Below are positions 25,355 to 34,376 of a stretch of DNA of 64,000 nucleotides, piece by piece; the stretch's first letter is position 1; each line of letters starts with the position of its first letter. Origin of the DNA: Bifidobacterium [indicum] DSM 20214 = LMG 11587 (GTDB taxonomy: Bacteria; Actinomycetota; Actinomycetes; Actinomycetales; Bifidobacteriaceae). The position numbers and the translations under genes were made by a program. The notes under the pieces were generated by a model that was not told the origin of the DNA, ran no database searches, and saw only the letters and a list, made by a program, of their open reading frames with translations. The DNA lies in assembly GCF_000706765.1 (NCBI RefSeq), contig NZ_CP006018.1, positions 1,426,001 to 1,490,000 on the forward strand, read 5' to 3'.

Positions 25355-26707
25355 CTACTCGTCCAATACGCCCTGATCCTTGACGTTCTGCCTTGCTTCC
25401 TTAAGCCCATCGGACGGGGATTTTGCCCCGGTCATAATCGATGAGTGGGTGTCCTTGAGGATGGAGTTGATGGTGTCGGATGCGGCACTTACCGGGACTT
25501 CCATCTTCCTGTCGTGCTTGCTCCAGGCATCCTTGGAGGCCTGGTCAGAGGCCATGCCCTCAGGAGAGAAGAAGGTCTCGGTCACCTTGTCGTCGATGTA
25601 GGCCGGAGTGGTGGAGATCTTGGCCAACTCGACGGCTCCGCCCTGGCCGACGGCCCACTTGACGAACTCCTTGGCTGCGGCCAGTTTCTGCCCGGAAATC
25701 TTGGAGGAGATTGCCAGACTGGTGGGGCTGCCATAGGTAATCGGGGTCGAAGGCAGCTTCTTGTCAGGGTTCTGCGGAGCAGGGGCCATGCCCCAGCTGA
25801 ACTTATCGGCCTCGCCTGTCTGCTGCTGATTCACCAGGACGGCGGCATACCAGGTGCCCATAGGCATCATGGCAGCCTTCTGAGTACCGAACTGCGGCTG
25901 ATACTGGACCTTGTTGGTAAAGGAGGTGTTCCAGTCGATCGTGTACTTCTCGTCCTGCCACTCCAAGGCCCTCTTGTAGTAGGGCTCCATGTAGGAGAAA
26001 TCGCCTTTGAGGAAGGTGTCGTCCGCCGACTTGCCGGACTGGGCCAGAGCGAAGGACTGCACGACGGACTGCCAGTTGTGCATGTACATGGGGTAGACGC
26101 TGTTGCCGTCATAGCCCGCCTCCGGGAGCTTCTCCTTGAGTTCCTTGGCGGCCTTGGTGTAATCGTCCCAGGTCCACTTGGCGCTGGGCTCCTCCACCCC
26201 GGCCTTGTGGAACATGTCCTTGTTGTAGAAGAGCACCCAGGTATCGCTGCGATACGGCAGGGCAAAGTACTTGCCATCGTGGTCGTACCCGTTCAGGTCG
26301 ATGTGCTTGTCGCCCTGGAAACCCTTGGCGATGTCGGAGATGTCCGCCAGACCCTGGGAGTCCGCATAGGTGACATACTTGACCATGGTCTTGACGGGGA
26401 ATACATCGGGCTGGGCGCCCGACGAAATGTCAGCGGTCAGCTGCTTGTCGTAATCGTCTGCGGAATACTGCTTGATGTTGATTGTCACATTGGGATGGGC
26501 CTTGTGGAACCCATCGGCCAGTGTCTTGAATTCGGGGGTCATGTCGAGTGACCAACCCGCAAGGGAGATGGTGGTTTTGGCGTTCTCGTCGAAGCCAGCG
26601 CCGCTCTTGTCGGAGGCATCCGTGCCGGATCCCCCACCACAACCGGCCAAGAGCATGGCGGCCGCTGATGCTACAGCCAAGGCCTTGCATGCTGAATTGA
26701 ACTTCAT
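25355..26707 (-). CDS. Carbohydrate-binding lipoprotein of an ABC importer
   Basis: This is a 450-residue extracellular solute-binding protein. The signal peptide ends in the lipobox MLLAGCGGG, placing the acylated cysteine near residue 22. The mature part is a type 1 binding fold: TISLAGWSLDMTPEFKTLADGFHKAHPNVTINIK, then KYFALPYRSDTWVLFYNKDMFHKAGV, typical of CUT1 sugar-binding proteins. Oligosaccharide or glycoside ligands are likely from the neighbouring glycosidases. The true start (26707) follows AAGGAAAGG; an upstream open stretch to 26836 is spurious. It is divergent from the regulator gene. Confidence 0.94.
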   Translation of the reverse strand: MKFNSACKALAVASAAAMLLAGCGGGSGTDASDKSGAGFDENAKTTISLAGWSLDMTPEFKTLADGFHKAHPNVTINIKQYSADDYDKQLTADISSGAQPDVFPVKTMVKYVTYADSQGLADISDIAKGFQGDKHIDLNGYDHDGKYFALPYRSDTWVLFYNKDMFHKAGVEEPSAKWTWDDYTKAAKELKEKLPEAGYDGNSVYPMYMHNWQSVVQSFALAQSGKSADDTFLKGDFSYMEPYYKRALEWQDEKYTIDWNTSFTNKVQYQPQFGTQKAAMMPMGTWYAAVLVNQQQTGEADKFSWGMAPAPQNPDKKLPSTPITYGSPTSLAISSKISGQKLAAAKEFVKWAVGQGGAVELAKISTTPAYIDDKVTETFFSPEGMASDQASKDAWSKHDRKMEVPVSAASDTINSILKDTHSSIMTGAKSPSDGLKEARQNVKDQGVLDE

Positions 26708-26879
26708 TGTTTTTCCTTTCCTTCGGCTACACCGCCGAGGAATCAGGCGAGCACTGCCCACCGGTTCCTTACTGCTATCAAATGACCGTAAATATAACGG
26801 AAAGAACACTCCCCATTGATTTAGCATCACTTCCAACAGTTGTTTTTAAGTATATGGGCGACAAAAGTGCCTCTATTGG

Positions 26880-26909
26880 TTTGTTGCAGTTTGTTTCAGT
26901 TAGTTACCG
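26880..26909. promoter_or_regulatory. Three phased 10-base repeats in the divergent control region
   Basis: TTTGTTGCAG, TTTGTTTCAG and TTAGTTACCG follow one another without gaps. DeoR-type repressors often bind directly repeated sites spaced one helical turn apart. They lie between the binding-protein gene and the regulator gene (26708-26986), so one regulator could control both. No firm -35/-10 pair was identified. Confidence 0.5.
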
Positions 26910-26986
26910 GGTGTACTCTCACATGTAGGAGAACTCTCCCAGAAGAGGACGGCGTATTGCCGATTCCATAGGGTGGGTATACAGAC

Positions 26987-28267
26987 ATGACCAAACACAG
27001 CGACGTGCAACAAGACAACCCGGGGAATCAACCAGGCCTGCCTACGCCGCCACCCCAGGGTTGGCTGCCGGCCCAGCGCCGGGACATGATTCTGAACCTC
27101 CTCCTCCGCGATGACGTGGTCAGGGTGCCCGACCTTGCCCGGATGATGTCGACTACGGAAATCACCATCCGGCGGGACCTGGATGCACTCAGCAAGGCCG
27201 GTCTCATCAGGCGGGTCCGCGGAGGTGCGCTCTCACTCAATTCCACCGAAGCCGCACCAGAGGCCGAGGAAAAACCGATACGGGAAGGACCCGGCGCCTC
27301 GGTGGGAGGAGCATCGACCCACTCCATGCTGGAGAGCAATCCTGATAACGATCTGTATAGCGTTGGATCGCTCATGTCGGTCTCTTCCGGAGCCCCCGCC
27401 ATCGGCTCCGGCCAGACCAGCCGGGGAACCATCGGTGTGGTGCTCCCCGAGCCCAGCTTCTTCTGGCCTGCGGTGACCGAGCACATCAGGCAGATTGCGC
27501 GTGACCTGTACAACATGGATATTGTGGCCAGGGAGACCTCCTACGAGGACTACCCGGAAACCGGCATTCTGGACGAACTGTCCAAGACGGATCATCTGCG
27601 CGGCATCATCGTGGCGCCCAGCATCAACCCGGCAATCGCCGAGGCCACCTGGCGGTGGCTGGCCGACTCCCCACTCCCCGTCACCGTACTGGAGCGCGAA
27701 CCCCCACTCTGGAGCGACCACTTCATCGATTCCGTCCATACCAACCATCCCGTAGGTGTGCGCAAGGCGCTGCTCCACTTCAGGGACCACGGTCATACCC
27801 GTATAGGGCTGGCTCTGGGGTACACCCCCACCTCCGGTGATATAGAACTGGGCTGGCGCCTGATGATGCAGGACCGGGAAGACACGATGGAAGAGGCCTT
27901 CCTCCTGACCGGACGAGAGGCCTATGAAGCGGACGACGTCAATGACATTGCCGACGCCATCATCCGCACAGGGGCCACAGCGGTCCTGGTCCATCCCGAT
28001 TACCTATCGATTGCCGTGGCCCAGGCGCTGCAACAGCGCGGCAAACATGTGCCCCAGGATGTCTCCCTGATCTCCATCGACGGGTATACCACACCCAGCA
28101 CCAGGCCCCTGACCGTATTGAGATCATCCGAGTTCGATCTGGCCCAGTCCGCCCTGCGTCTCCTGACCAAGCGGATGGGCGACAGGGCGCGGCAGACCGA
28201 GCACGTATACATCGACCCCCGGCTGATAGACCGGGGGTCGGTGACCCGTCCGCATCGGGAATCCTGA
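26987..28267 (+). CDS. Transcription regulator: DeoR-type HTH fused to a LacI/periplasmic-binding-type sensor
   Basis: This is a 426-residue protein. After a 27-residue Pro-rich lead, residues about 28-85 form a DeoR-type winged helix (AQRRDMILNLLLRDDVVRVPDLARMMSTTEITIRRDLDALSKAGLIRRVRGGA). Residues about 148-415 are a LacI-type ligand-binding domain (GTIGVVLPEPSFFWPAVTEHI, DHGHTRIGLALGY, VPQDVSLISIDGY). It probably senses a sugar and controls the divergent importer and perhaps the glycosidases. The stop lies one base from the mtnN stop on the other strand. Confidence 0.9.
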   Translation: MTKHSDVQQDNPGNQPGLPTPPPQGWLPAQRRDMILNLLLRDDVVRVPDLARMMSTTEITIRRDLDALSKAGLIRRVRGGALSLNSTEAAPEAEEKPIREGPGASVGGASTHSMLESNPDNDLYSVGSLMSVSSGAPAIGSGQTSRGTIGVVLPEPSFFWPAVTEHIRQIARDLYNMDIVARETSYEDYPETGILDELSKTDHLRGIIVAPSINPAIAEATWRWLADSPLPVTVLEREPPLWSDHFIDSVHTNHPVGVRKALLHFRDHGHTRIGLALGYTPTSGDIELGWRLMMQDREDTMEEAFLLTGREAYEADDVNDIADAIIRTGATAVLVHPDYLSIAVAQALQQRGKHVPQDVSLISIDGYTTPSTRPLTVLRSSEFDLAQSALRLLTKRMGDRARQTEHVYIDPRLIDRGSVTRPHRES

Positions 28268-28268
28268 C

Positions 28269-28997
28269 TCAAAGGCCCTTGGCTATGTTCAGGACCAGCT
28301 TGGCAGCGGTGTCCGCATACTCCGAGATATCGAAATCCCTGAAGACCTCATAGTCGGTATCGGCATTATCGCTCAGTGCACGAATCACCAGTGCCGGCAC
28401 ATGGTTACGGGCAGCCACATGGCAGACAGCGGCCCCCTCCATCTCCACGGCATCGGCTCCGGTCGCCTCCTTGACCTGGGCGATCTTTTCAGCCGAATCA
28501 ACGAAGTAGTTCCCGGTGGCGATGGTGCCGACCAGGTGCTTGATTCCCATCGTATCGAGTGTCCGCTGTGCCAGATCCAGGAGGTGGGGATCGGAATGGA
28601 ATTCATCCGTCCCGGGAGCGAACTGGGCCACCATCCGCATATCGGTGTCCAGGTACCGCAGGGTTCCCCCCAGGACCACGTCATTGATGTGCAGGTCCTT
28701 GTTGAGGTTGCCGGCAATGCCGGAGAAGATGACGGCATCCGGACGATAGGTGTCCATCAGGTACTGGGTGGTGGCCGCGATGTTGACCGTGCCCATTCCG
28801 CCGACGGTCGCCACGACCTGGATGGGGCCCGAGGCACCCTGCAGACTCCCCCTGACCACGTCCAGGCTGGCCTGGGCCGACCGTTCATCATGGATCGGAT
28901 CCTCCAACCCCTTGGCAATCAGGGCCACCTCTTCATCCATGGCACCAATGATTGCGACCACCTGGTCGCGACCCTGCCGCTGGTTCTCTTCGCTCAT
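28269..28997 (-). CDS. mtnN: 5'-methylthioadenosine/S-adenosylhomocysteine nucleosidase
   Basis: The 242-residue protein hydrolyses MTA and SAH to adenine plus the ribosyl product, recycling methylation and quorum-signal by-products. Motifs are VVAIIGAMDEEVALI at the start, FSGIAGNLN, the purine/ribose site VEMEGAAVCHVA, and the catalytic aspartate in RALSDNADTDYEVF. The start at 28997 has GAGGAG at eight bases; the open frame continues to 29186 but its extra sequence is not of the family. It converges with the sugar regulator. Confidence 0.95.
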   Translation of the reverse strand: MSEENQRQGRDQVVAIIGAMDEEVALIAKGLEDPIHDERSAQASLDVVRGSLQGASGPIQVVATVGGMGTVNIAATTQYLMDTYRPDAVIFSGIAGNLNKDLHINDVVLGGTLRYLDTDMRMVAQFAPGTDEFHSDPHLLDLAQRTLDTMGIKHLVGTIATGNYFVDSAEKIAQVKEATGADAVEMEGAAVCHVAARNHVPALVIRALSDNADTDYEVFRDFDISEYADTAAKLVLNIAKGL

Positions 28998-29088
28998 CCT
29001 GGGTCTCCTCACTGCTACACGACTGTCTCTGCCCGTCCAGCCTACAGCAAGACGGTCCGCAGGGGCCGCCTTGTATGACTTCTCAGCC

Positions 29089-30339
29089 CTATCGGCTGCG
29101 TCGTTCATCCACCGCCCGGGCCAGTCGCCTGAGCAGGGTCTCGGTATCAGGCCAGGAGATGCACCGGTCCGTAACGGACTGCCCATACACCAGCTGGTCC
29201 AGTGGAGCCGCAGGCTGGTTGCCTCCCTTGATGAAACTCTCGGCCATCAGCCCGGTGATGCCCTCTTCCCCGGCGGCAATGCGGTCGGTCAGCTCTTCAA
29301 TCACACCAATCTGACGATGTTCGTCCTTGCCTGAGTTGCCATGCGATGCATCGATAATCAGACCGTGGGTGGCCGCACTGTCGGCAGGCATCTTCCGACG
29401 GCTCGCTTCCAGGGCCAGCCGCACCGATTCCTTGTCATAGTTCGGTCCGTGCTTGGACCCTCGCAGGACCAGGTGGCAGTCGGGGTTGCCCAGGGTCTCC
29501 ACGGCCGCGGCCTGCCCCTCGTGGTCGATGCCGAAGAAGGTGTGCCGCTGGGCCGCTGCATAGCAGGAATCAACGGCAACATCCACGCTGCCGTCGGTGG
29601 CGTTCTTGAAACCGATGGGCATGGACATGCCTGAAGCCAGTTGACGGTGCACCTGGCTCTCGGTGTTCCTGGCCCCTATGGCTCCCCAACTCACCGCATC
29701 TGCGATGTACTGGGGCGACGTGGGTTCCAGGAACTCCGTAGCTGCGGGCAGACCGGCCCCGAGGACACCCAAGAGCGTCTTCCTGGCCAGGAGTAGTCCC
29801 TTCTGAATGTGATGGGACCCGTCCAGATCGGGGTCGTTGATCAGCCCCTTCCAGCCGATGGTGGTCCTGGGCTTCTCGAAGTAGACGCGCATGACGATCA
29901 GAAGACGGTCGGAGAGCTCGTTCTTCATGGCCGCCAAGCGCCTGGCATAGTCCAGGGCGGCCTTGGGGTCGTGAATGGAGCAGGGACCGATGATGACCAG
30001 GAAACGGTCGTCCTCGCCCTGAAGGCAGGCTCTGATCTCCTGTCTGGAACGGATGACCAGGTTCCTGGCGTCCCGATCCAGGGGGTACCTGGTCAGGACC
30101 TCGGCCGGTGAGGGCAATCTGTCCAGCTCAAAGACGCGACGATTGACGATGCGCCCGATGCCGACCTCATCCTCCCACCGGGGCACGGCCCCGGACTTGA
30201 GGGGATCCACCCCCTCAGCAATGGCCTTGTGGAGGAGCTCCACCTCGTATGCCTTGCGCGGTTTACGCAGAGGTGGATCCTGCAACCCGTTGAGTGAATC
30301 CGCGGGAATTTCCCTTGTTTCCCTGTCCTTACCGCTCAC
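29089..30339 (-). CDS. DAHP synthase (3-deoxy-7-phosphoheptulonate synthase), second copy
   Basis: This is a 416-residue class I enzyme of the AroF/G/H type, joining phosphoenolpyruvate and erythrose 4-phosphate in the first step of the shikimate pathway. IIGPCSIHDPKAALDYARRL, RVYFEKPRTTIGWKGLINDPDLDGS, SWGAIGARNTESQVHRQLASG and DASHGNSGKD are all present. It starts at GTG, 11 bases inside the end of the upstream DAHP synthase, so the two are translationally coupled. The N-terminal 60 residues are longer and different from the paralogue, which may bring a different feedback sensitivity (inference). Confidence 0.93.
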   Translation of the reverse strand: MSGKDRETREIPADSLNGLQDPPLRKPRKAYEVELLHKAIAEGVDPLKSGAVPRWEDEVGIGRIVNRRVFELDRLPSPAEVLTRYPLDRDARNLVIRSRQEIRACLQGEDDRFLVIIGPCSIHDPKAALDYARRLAAMKNELSDRLLIVMRVYFEKPRTTIGWKGLINDPDLDGSHHIQKGLLLARKTLLGVLGAGLPAATEFLEPTSPQYIADAVSWGAIGARNTESQVHRQLASGMSMPIGFKNATDGSVDVAVDSCYAAAQRHTFFGIDHEGQAAAVETLGNPDCHLVLRGSKHGPNYDKESVRLALEASRRKMPADSAATHGLIIDASHGNSGKDEHRQIGVIEELTDRIAAGEEGITGLMAESFIKGGNQPAAPLDQLVYGQSVTDRCISWPDTETLLRRLARAVDERRSR

Positions 30340-31492
30340 GATGCACGCCACCTTCCCGGGACGAACGGCGGCGGTCGATGGCATCAGCCAGGGTATGCAG
30401 AAGCTCCTCGGTCCTGTCCCAGGCGATGCAGGCATCGGTCACGGACTTGCCGAAGACCAGCTGGTTCAATGGGGCGGGATCCTGCCGACCGCCTTCGATG
30501 AAACTCTCCATCATGATGCCCAGGATGCCGCGTTCTCCCCCGCCGATGCGGGCAGCCAGATCCTCGACCACTCCGACCTCCCGATCCGGGTCCTTGCCGC
30601 AGTTGCCGTGGGCGGCGTCAACCATAAGTCCGGGGCAGGCATCGGGACCTGCCTTGGACTTGGCCAGCTCTTCCAGGGCCTGGCGAATCGAATCCCGATC
30701 ATAGTTGGGGCCCTTGGAGGACCCCCGCATAATCAGATGGCAGTCCGGGTTCCCCTTGGTCTCAGCCGAAATGACATGCCCGTCCAGGTTGATGGAGAGG
30801 AAATGGTGGTCAAAAGCGGCGGCATAGCAAGAGTCCGCGGCCACATCCACATTCCCGTCCGTGGAGTTCTTGAAGCCGATTGGCATGGACATGCCCGAGG
30901 CGAGCTCGCGATGGACCTGGCTTTCCGTGTTCCTGGCCCCTATGGCCCCCCAGCTCACCGCATCACAGAGATACTGCGGGGTGATGGGGTCCAGCCACTC
31001 GGTGGCCGCGGGAACACCGGCGGACAGTACGTCGGTCAAGACCTTCCGCGCCTGCCAGATACCTTTTCGTATATCGAAGGAGCCATCCAGGTCGGGGTCG
31101 TTGATGAGACCCTTCCATCCCACTGTGGTACGCGGCTTCTCGAAGTAGACCCGCATGACGATGACCAGACGGTCATTGAGCTCCCGATTCACTGCCGCCA
31201 GACGTCGGGCATACTCCTGGGCCGCCTTGGGGTCATGAATGGAGCAGGGCCCCACAATCACCAGGAGCCGGTCGTCACGGCCATGGAGAACATCCTTGAT
31301 GGCCTGGCGCGACTCAAGTACCAACCTCGTCTGTTCGGCATTCAGGGGCAGGGATTTGATGAAGTGACGCGGAGCCGGGATGGGATCAAGTTGGCTGATG
31401 TTGACATCGACGGTCTCTGGATAGACGGCCTCATCCCCCAGCCTGTGCCTCTCCTTGTCCTGACCGCTACCAGGCCCCTTGATCACTGCCAT
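30329..31492 (-). CDS. DAHP synthase (3-deoxy-7-phosphoheptulonate synthase), first copy
   Basis: This is a 387-residue class I DAHP synthase, with IVGPCSIHDPKAAQEYARRL, RVYFEKPRTTVGWKGLINDPDLDGSF and SWGAIGARNTESQVHRELASG. The start MAVIKGPGSGQ has GGGAGGAG at seven bases; a longer form at 31513 lacks one. The gene overlaps the second copy by 11 bases. In enteric bacteria, paralogues of this type respond to different aromatic amino acids; whether that holds here is unknown. Confidence 0.93.
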   Translation of the reverse strand: MAVIKGPGSGQDKERHRLGDEAVYPETVDVNISQLDPIPAPRHFIKSLPLNAEQTRLVLESRQAIKDVLHGRDDRLLVIVGPCSIHDPKAAQEYARRLAAVNRELNDRLVIVMRVYFEKPRTTVGWKGLINDPDLDGSFDIRKGIWQARKVLTDVLSAGVPAATEWLDPITPQYLCDAVSWGAIGARNTESQVHRELASGMSMPIGFKNSTDGNVDVAADSCYAAAFDHHFLSINLDGHVISAETKGNPDCHLIMRGSSKGPNYDRDSIRQALEELAKSKAGPDACPGLMVDAAHGNCGKDPDREVGVVEDLAARIGGGERGILGIMMESFIEGGRQDPAPLNQLVFGKSVTDACIAWDRTEELLHTLADAIDRRRSSREGGVHRER

Positions 31493-31560
31493 CGCGTTCT
31501 CCTCCCCGACCACATATCGGGCTTCTCTCTATTGGTCACACTGTACCCGGGCAGGTACGA

Positions 31561-31604
31561 ATCCGCCGCCCCCATGTCCCTATGTGGGCAGGAAGGCGGC
31601 GGAT
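31561..31604 (-). terminator. Hairpin after pepC
   Basis: ATCCGCCGCC (31561-31570) pairs with GGCGGCGGAT (31595-31604), and the interior can fold again as CCCAT/ATG-GGG. It lies 16 bases past the pepC stop. The T-run is weak. Confidence 0.6.
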
Positions 31605-31620
31605 GCCGTTCTCTATCGGC

Positions 31621-32985
31621 TCAGGCCAGGGCGCCCATCGGATCCCAGGCCGGCAGCATGAGGGCCGGCTGGTCGAAGGCCTTGCGGTACTCCTCAGGCA
31701 GCATGGACTTGGGTACGGCCACCTCGTACACGTACTCGGTGAACCAGTCATCACTCATCGTGAAGTAGCCCTTGTTGGCGATATCGCCACCCCAGGAGTT
31801 CTCGACCCTCCACCGGTTGGTGGTGGTGCCGTCGTCGGCCACATCGACACCCACGAAGGCCATGGCGTGGTTCTGGGCGGAATCGCCGAAGCGCACGCGC
31901 TCCTCCTTGTCCATGTCGAAGTCCACATCGTAGACCCTGCCGTACTCGAAGAGGTCGGTGGCCCACTGTCCGGCCTTGCGGTCCATCATCGGATGGCAGT
32001 CGGCGCCGAACCAGACCGGCAGACCCTGCTCGGCCATGAGCCTGCGAGCGCAGTCCTTCATGAAGTCCATGGGCACGTTCAGGTACTCGGTGGGGTCGCC
32101 ACCGGCCACGTTGCCCAGATGCTCGATACCGATCTTGGTCCCCTTGGGGTGTTCGCGGCGGGGATCGTCGACCAGGCAGACGTAGTCCTCGAGCCCGGCA
32201 TCGACGTACTTCTTCCAGAACTCCTGGGGGGTGATCCGTCCATCGCGGTGGAAGACACCGTCCTTGTCGGTCCACTCCCAGTCGAAGCTGGTGGGCGGGG
32301 TGCCCAGGTGGATGGTCAGGATGCGGTGCCCGGCCTGGGTGGTCTCGGCGATGATCTGATCAATCTTGGAGGGGTCAGCCACCATATGGGCCACAGCCTG
32401 ATGGAGAAGACGACGCAGCTGGTGATCCATCTCTCCCGTGTTCTGGGAGGAGGCGGTCTCCGGGTAGAACTGCTTGGGGACGGCACCGTACTTCTTGTAG
32501 ATGTTCATGGCCATGATCCACTGGCCGCCATCTCCCATGACATCACCCAGGAGGAACTGCATGAGCTGGGAATCGGTCGGCTCCCCGGCACGGACCAGGG
32601 CGGCCATGTCGCGGAGGAAGTAGTTGACCCGCTCAAGCTTGTCGTAGTACATGGCGTAGTTCTGCGAGAACTCGAAGTCGCCCATGGGGTTGGCCGGGCT
32701 GGAGGCATCGATGTTCAGGGCCTTGCGTGCCACGAACCGGGCCACATTCAGGGAGCTGAAGAGCCAGCAGCGACCGGAGTGGGCCTGGGAGGTCACCTTG
32801 CCGTTGTCGACACTGACGGAGAAGCGGTGCTGGACCAGACGGGACCGGTCATAGTTGTGGGCCACCTGGTCGATGCCGGCCTGGGTGACGGCGTTCATGG
32901 CGATACGGTTGGCCTCGCGCTGGTCGAAGGCGGTGCCCAGGTCGTTCAACTGCGACTGATCAAGGGGTGTCAATGCTGATGTCAT
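31621..32985 (-). CDS. pepC: Aminopeptidase C (bleomycin hydrolase family, C1B)
   Basis: This 454-residue cytoplasmic cysteine peptidase matches the usual PepC length. The triad is visible: Cys in QAHSGRCWLFSSLN (about residue 68), His in NHAMAFVGVD (about 371), Asn in VENSWGGD (about 394). It also has the C-terminal region in which the last residues trim access to the active site (LMLPAWDPMGALA). It releases N-terminal amino acids from peptides and completes peptide use in the cell. Confidence 0.96.
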   Translation of the reverse strand: MTSALTPLDQSQLNDLGTAFDQREANRIAMNAVTQAGIDQVAHNYDRSRLVQHRFSVSVDNGKVTSQAHSGRCWLFSSLNVARFVARKALNIDASSPANPMGDFEFSQNYAMYYDKLERVNYFLRDMAALVRAGEPTDSQLMQFLLGDVMGDGGQWIMAMNIYKKYGAVPKQFYPETASSQNTGEMDHQLRRLLHQAVAHMVADPSKIDQIIAETTQAGHRILTIHLGTPPTSFDWEWTDKDGVFHRDGRITPQEFWKKYVDAGLEDYVCLVDDPRREHPKGTKIGIEHLGNVAGGDPTEYLNVPMDFMKDCARRLMAEQGLPVWFGADCHPMMDRKAGQWATDLFEYGRVYDVDFDMDKEERVRFGDSAQNHAMAFVGVDVADDGTTTNRWRVENSWGGDIANKGYFTMSDDWFTEYVYEVAVPKSMLPEEYRKAFDQPALMLPAWDPMGALA

Positions 32986-33132
32986 ACGGGGTATCCCTGA
33001 TTCCTTTCATCGATATGTACGTTCACCATTTTCCAGCATAGTGGGAAGCCTGCATGACAGGACCGGTCAGCCCAGGCCGAAATCCGGTCCACCTCCTGAT
33101 TCGGCCCGGACTCAGGCAGGAACGACCGGGGA

Positions 33133-34227
33133 TCATGCCATAGAGAAGCGTTGTGCCGCACTGACCAGGGCCAGGAGAACGAGGAGAATCAGTCCAAGGG
33201 CCAGCCAGCCCTTATAGGATCCCTTCGCTGCGCGGTGGGTCCTGACATATTCGACCAGGGGGCGCCTCCAGATGAGGAGGACGACCAGACCGGCAACCAG
33301 ACCGAATATTGCGATAATCCGGTTGACCATATCCCCCGTTGGTGTCGAGAGAGCCTGGGTCAGCCACATCACTCCGTCCGCCAGAATCAGGTTATTGGCA
33401 ACGTGGAGAATGATGGACCAGGTCAGGGAGTACTCCATGGCCACATAGCCCAGGAGGAGTCCCAGGAGGAAGGTGAAGACACCCTGGGTCAGGTCGCCAT
33501 GCATACAGGCGAAGATGAAAGCTGAGGTGATGATGGCAAAGGTTCGCCCATAGGGCTTAAGCCTGGCCATGACCACGCCGCGAAGGAGAAGCTCTTCGAC
33601 GATCGGAACCAGTATGGCCGTGTCGAGCGGGGCCCAGATGCCGAACTGGGTGGCCTCTATCTGGGCTGTGGTGGATCTGTAGACCAACCCCAGTGCATGC
33701 GAACCCCGGTCGACCAGACCGGTCAGTCCGGTCTCCAGGCTCCCGAAGAAGATCATCAGGATGAAGGCACCCACCAGGAAGAGGACCCCCGGCGCCTTGG
33801 ATGAATGGTAGCCAACGCCATCCTCCCGCCTGCCGGTCACCTCGTCGAACCTGGTGGCAAGGAGGAAGAGGAACAGAAGCACTTCACTGATTGCATCATT
33901 GAGCCCGGGAACACCGGCAGTCCCCAGGAATCGCGAAACCTGCGGAAGGTTCAGAACGAAGATGATCAGGTTGGCCAGAATCAGATAGACCAGGGCATAG
34001 AACCCCTGCTCGTTGACGGCTCTCCTGACCCGGGTGGCCCAGGAACCGGAACCGACCTGACCTCCTGACCGGTCCGACGTTTCCGGCCGGGACTCCGCTC
34101 CCGACCGATACCGTCTCCTCGAATGCAGATACGCACCCGATTGAGACCCGCCACCCGACTCGGACCATCCATCAGAATGGACCGACTCCTTCCCGGATGA
34201 ATCGTCCTGCACTGATTCCCTGCTCAT
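33133..34227 (-). CDS. CPBP-family intramembrane metalloprotease
   Basis: The 364-residue protein has a Ser/Arg/Gly-rich cytoplasmic N-terminus (about 1-68) and about eight membrane segments. CPBP (Abi) motifs are EELLLRGVVMARL (the EExxxR metal-site motif, about residue 211) and two further motifs with metal-binding histidines, FIFACMHGDL and WSIILHVANN. Family members process prenylated or other membrane proteins or have a protective role in bacteriocin producers. The substrate is unknown. GAGGTGGGG precedes the ATG. Confidence 0.85.
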   Translation of the reverse strand: MSRESVQDDSSGKESVHSDGWSESGGGSQSGAYLHSRRRYRSGAESRPETSDRSGGQVGSGSWATRVRRAVNEQGFYALVYLILANLIIFVLNLPQVSRFLGTAGVPGLNDAISEVLLFLFLLATRFDEVTGRREDGVGYHSSKAPGVLFLVGAFILMIFFGSLETGLTGLVDRGSHALGLVYRSTTAQIEATQFGIWAPLDTAILVPIVEELLLRGVVMARLKPYGRTFAIITSAFIFACMHGDLTQGVFTFLLGLLLGYVAMEYSLTWSIILHVANNLILADGVMWLTQALSTPTGDMVNRIIAIFGLVAGLVVLLIWRRPLVEYVRTHRAAKGSYKGWLALGLILLVLLALVSAAQRFSMA

Positions 34228-34318
34228 TTCGCCCCACCTCTCTTGCCTGTAGTACCACTGACTCTATGCCTGGAACAGGGTGAGGGACCGCAGCGAAACC
34301 CGGACCCGGCAAAAGAAA

Positions 34319-34353
34319 ACCGGCCCGGCAGGAATCCCTCCTGCCGGGCCGGT
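34319..34353 (-). terminator. Terminator of the DivIVA-like gene
   Basis: A 15-bp perfect stem, accggcccggcagga / tcctgccgggccggt, has a five-base loop, followed on the minus strand by GTTTTCTTTTG. A clear intrinsic terminator. Confidence 0.93.
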
Positions 34354-34376
34354 CGAAAAGCCGTATCCCCAGTTCC

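Noticed and set aside
28213-28240. Perfect 10-bp inverted repeat (cgacccccgg ... ccgggggtcg) near the end of the regulator gene
   Set aside because: It lies inside the coding sequence, encodes a sensible protein end, and has no T-run, so it is not supported as a terminator.
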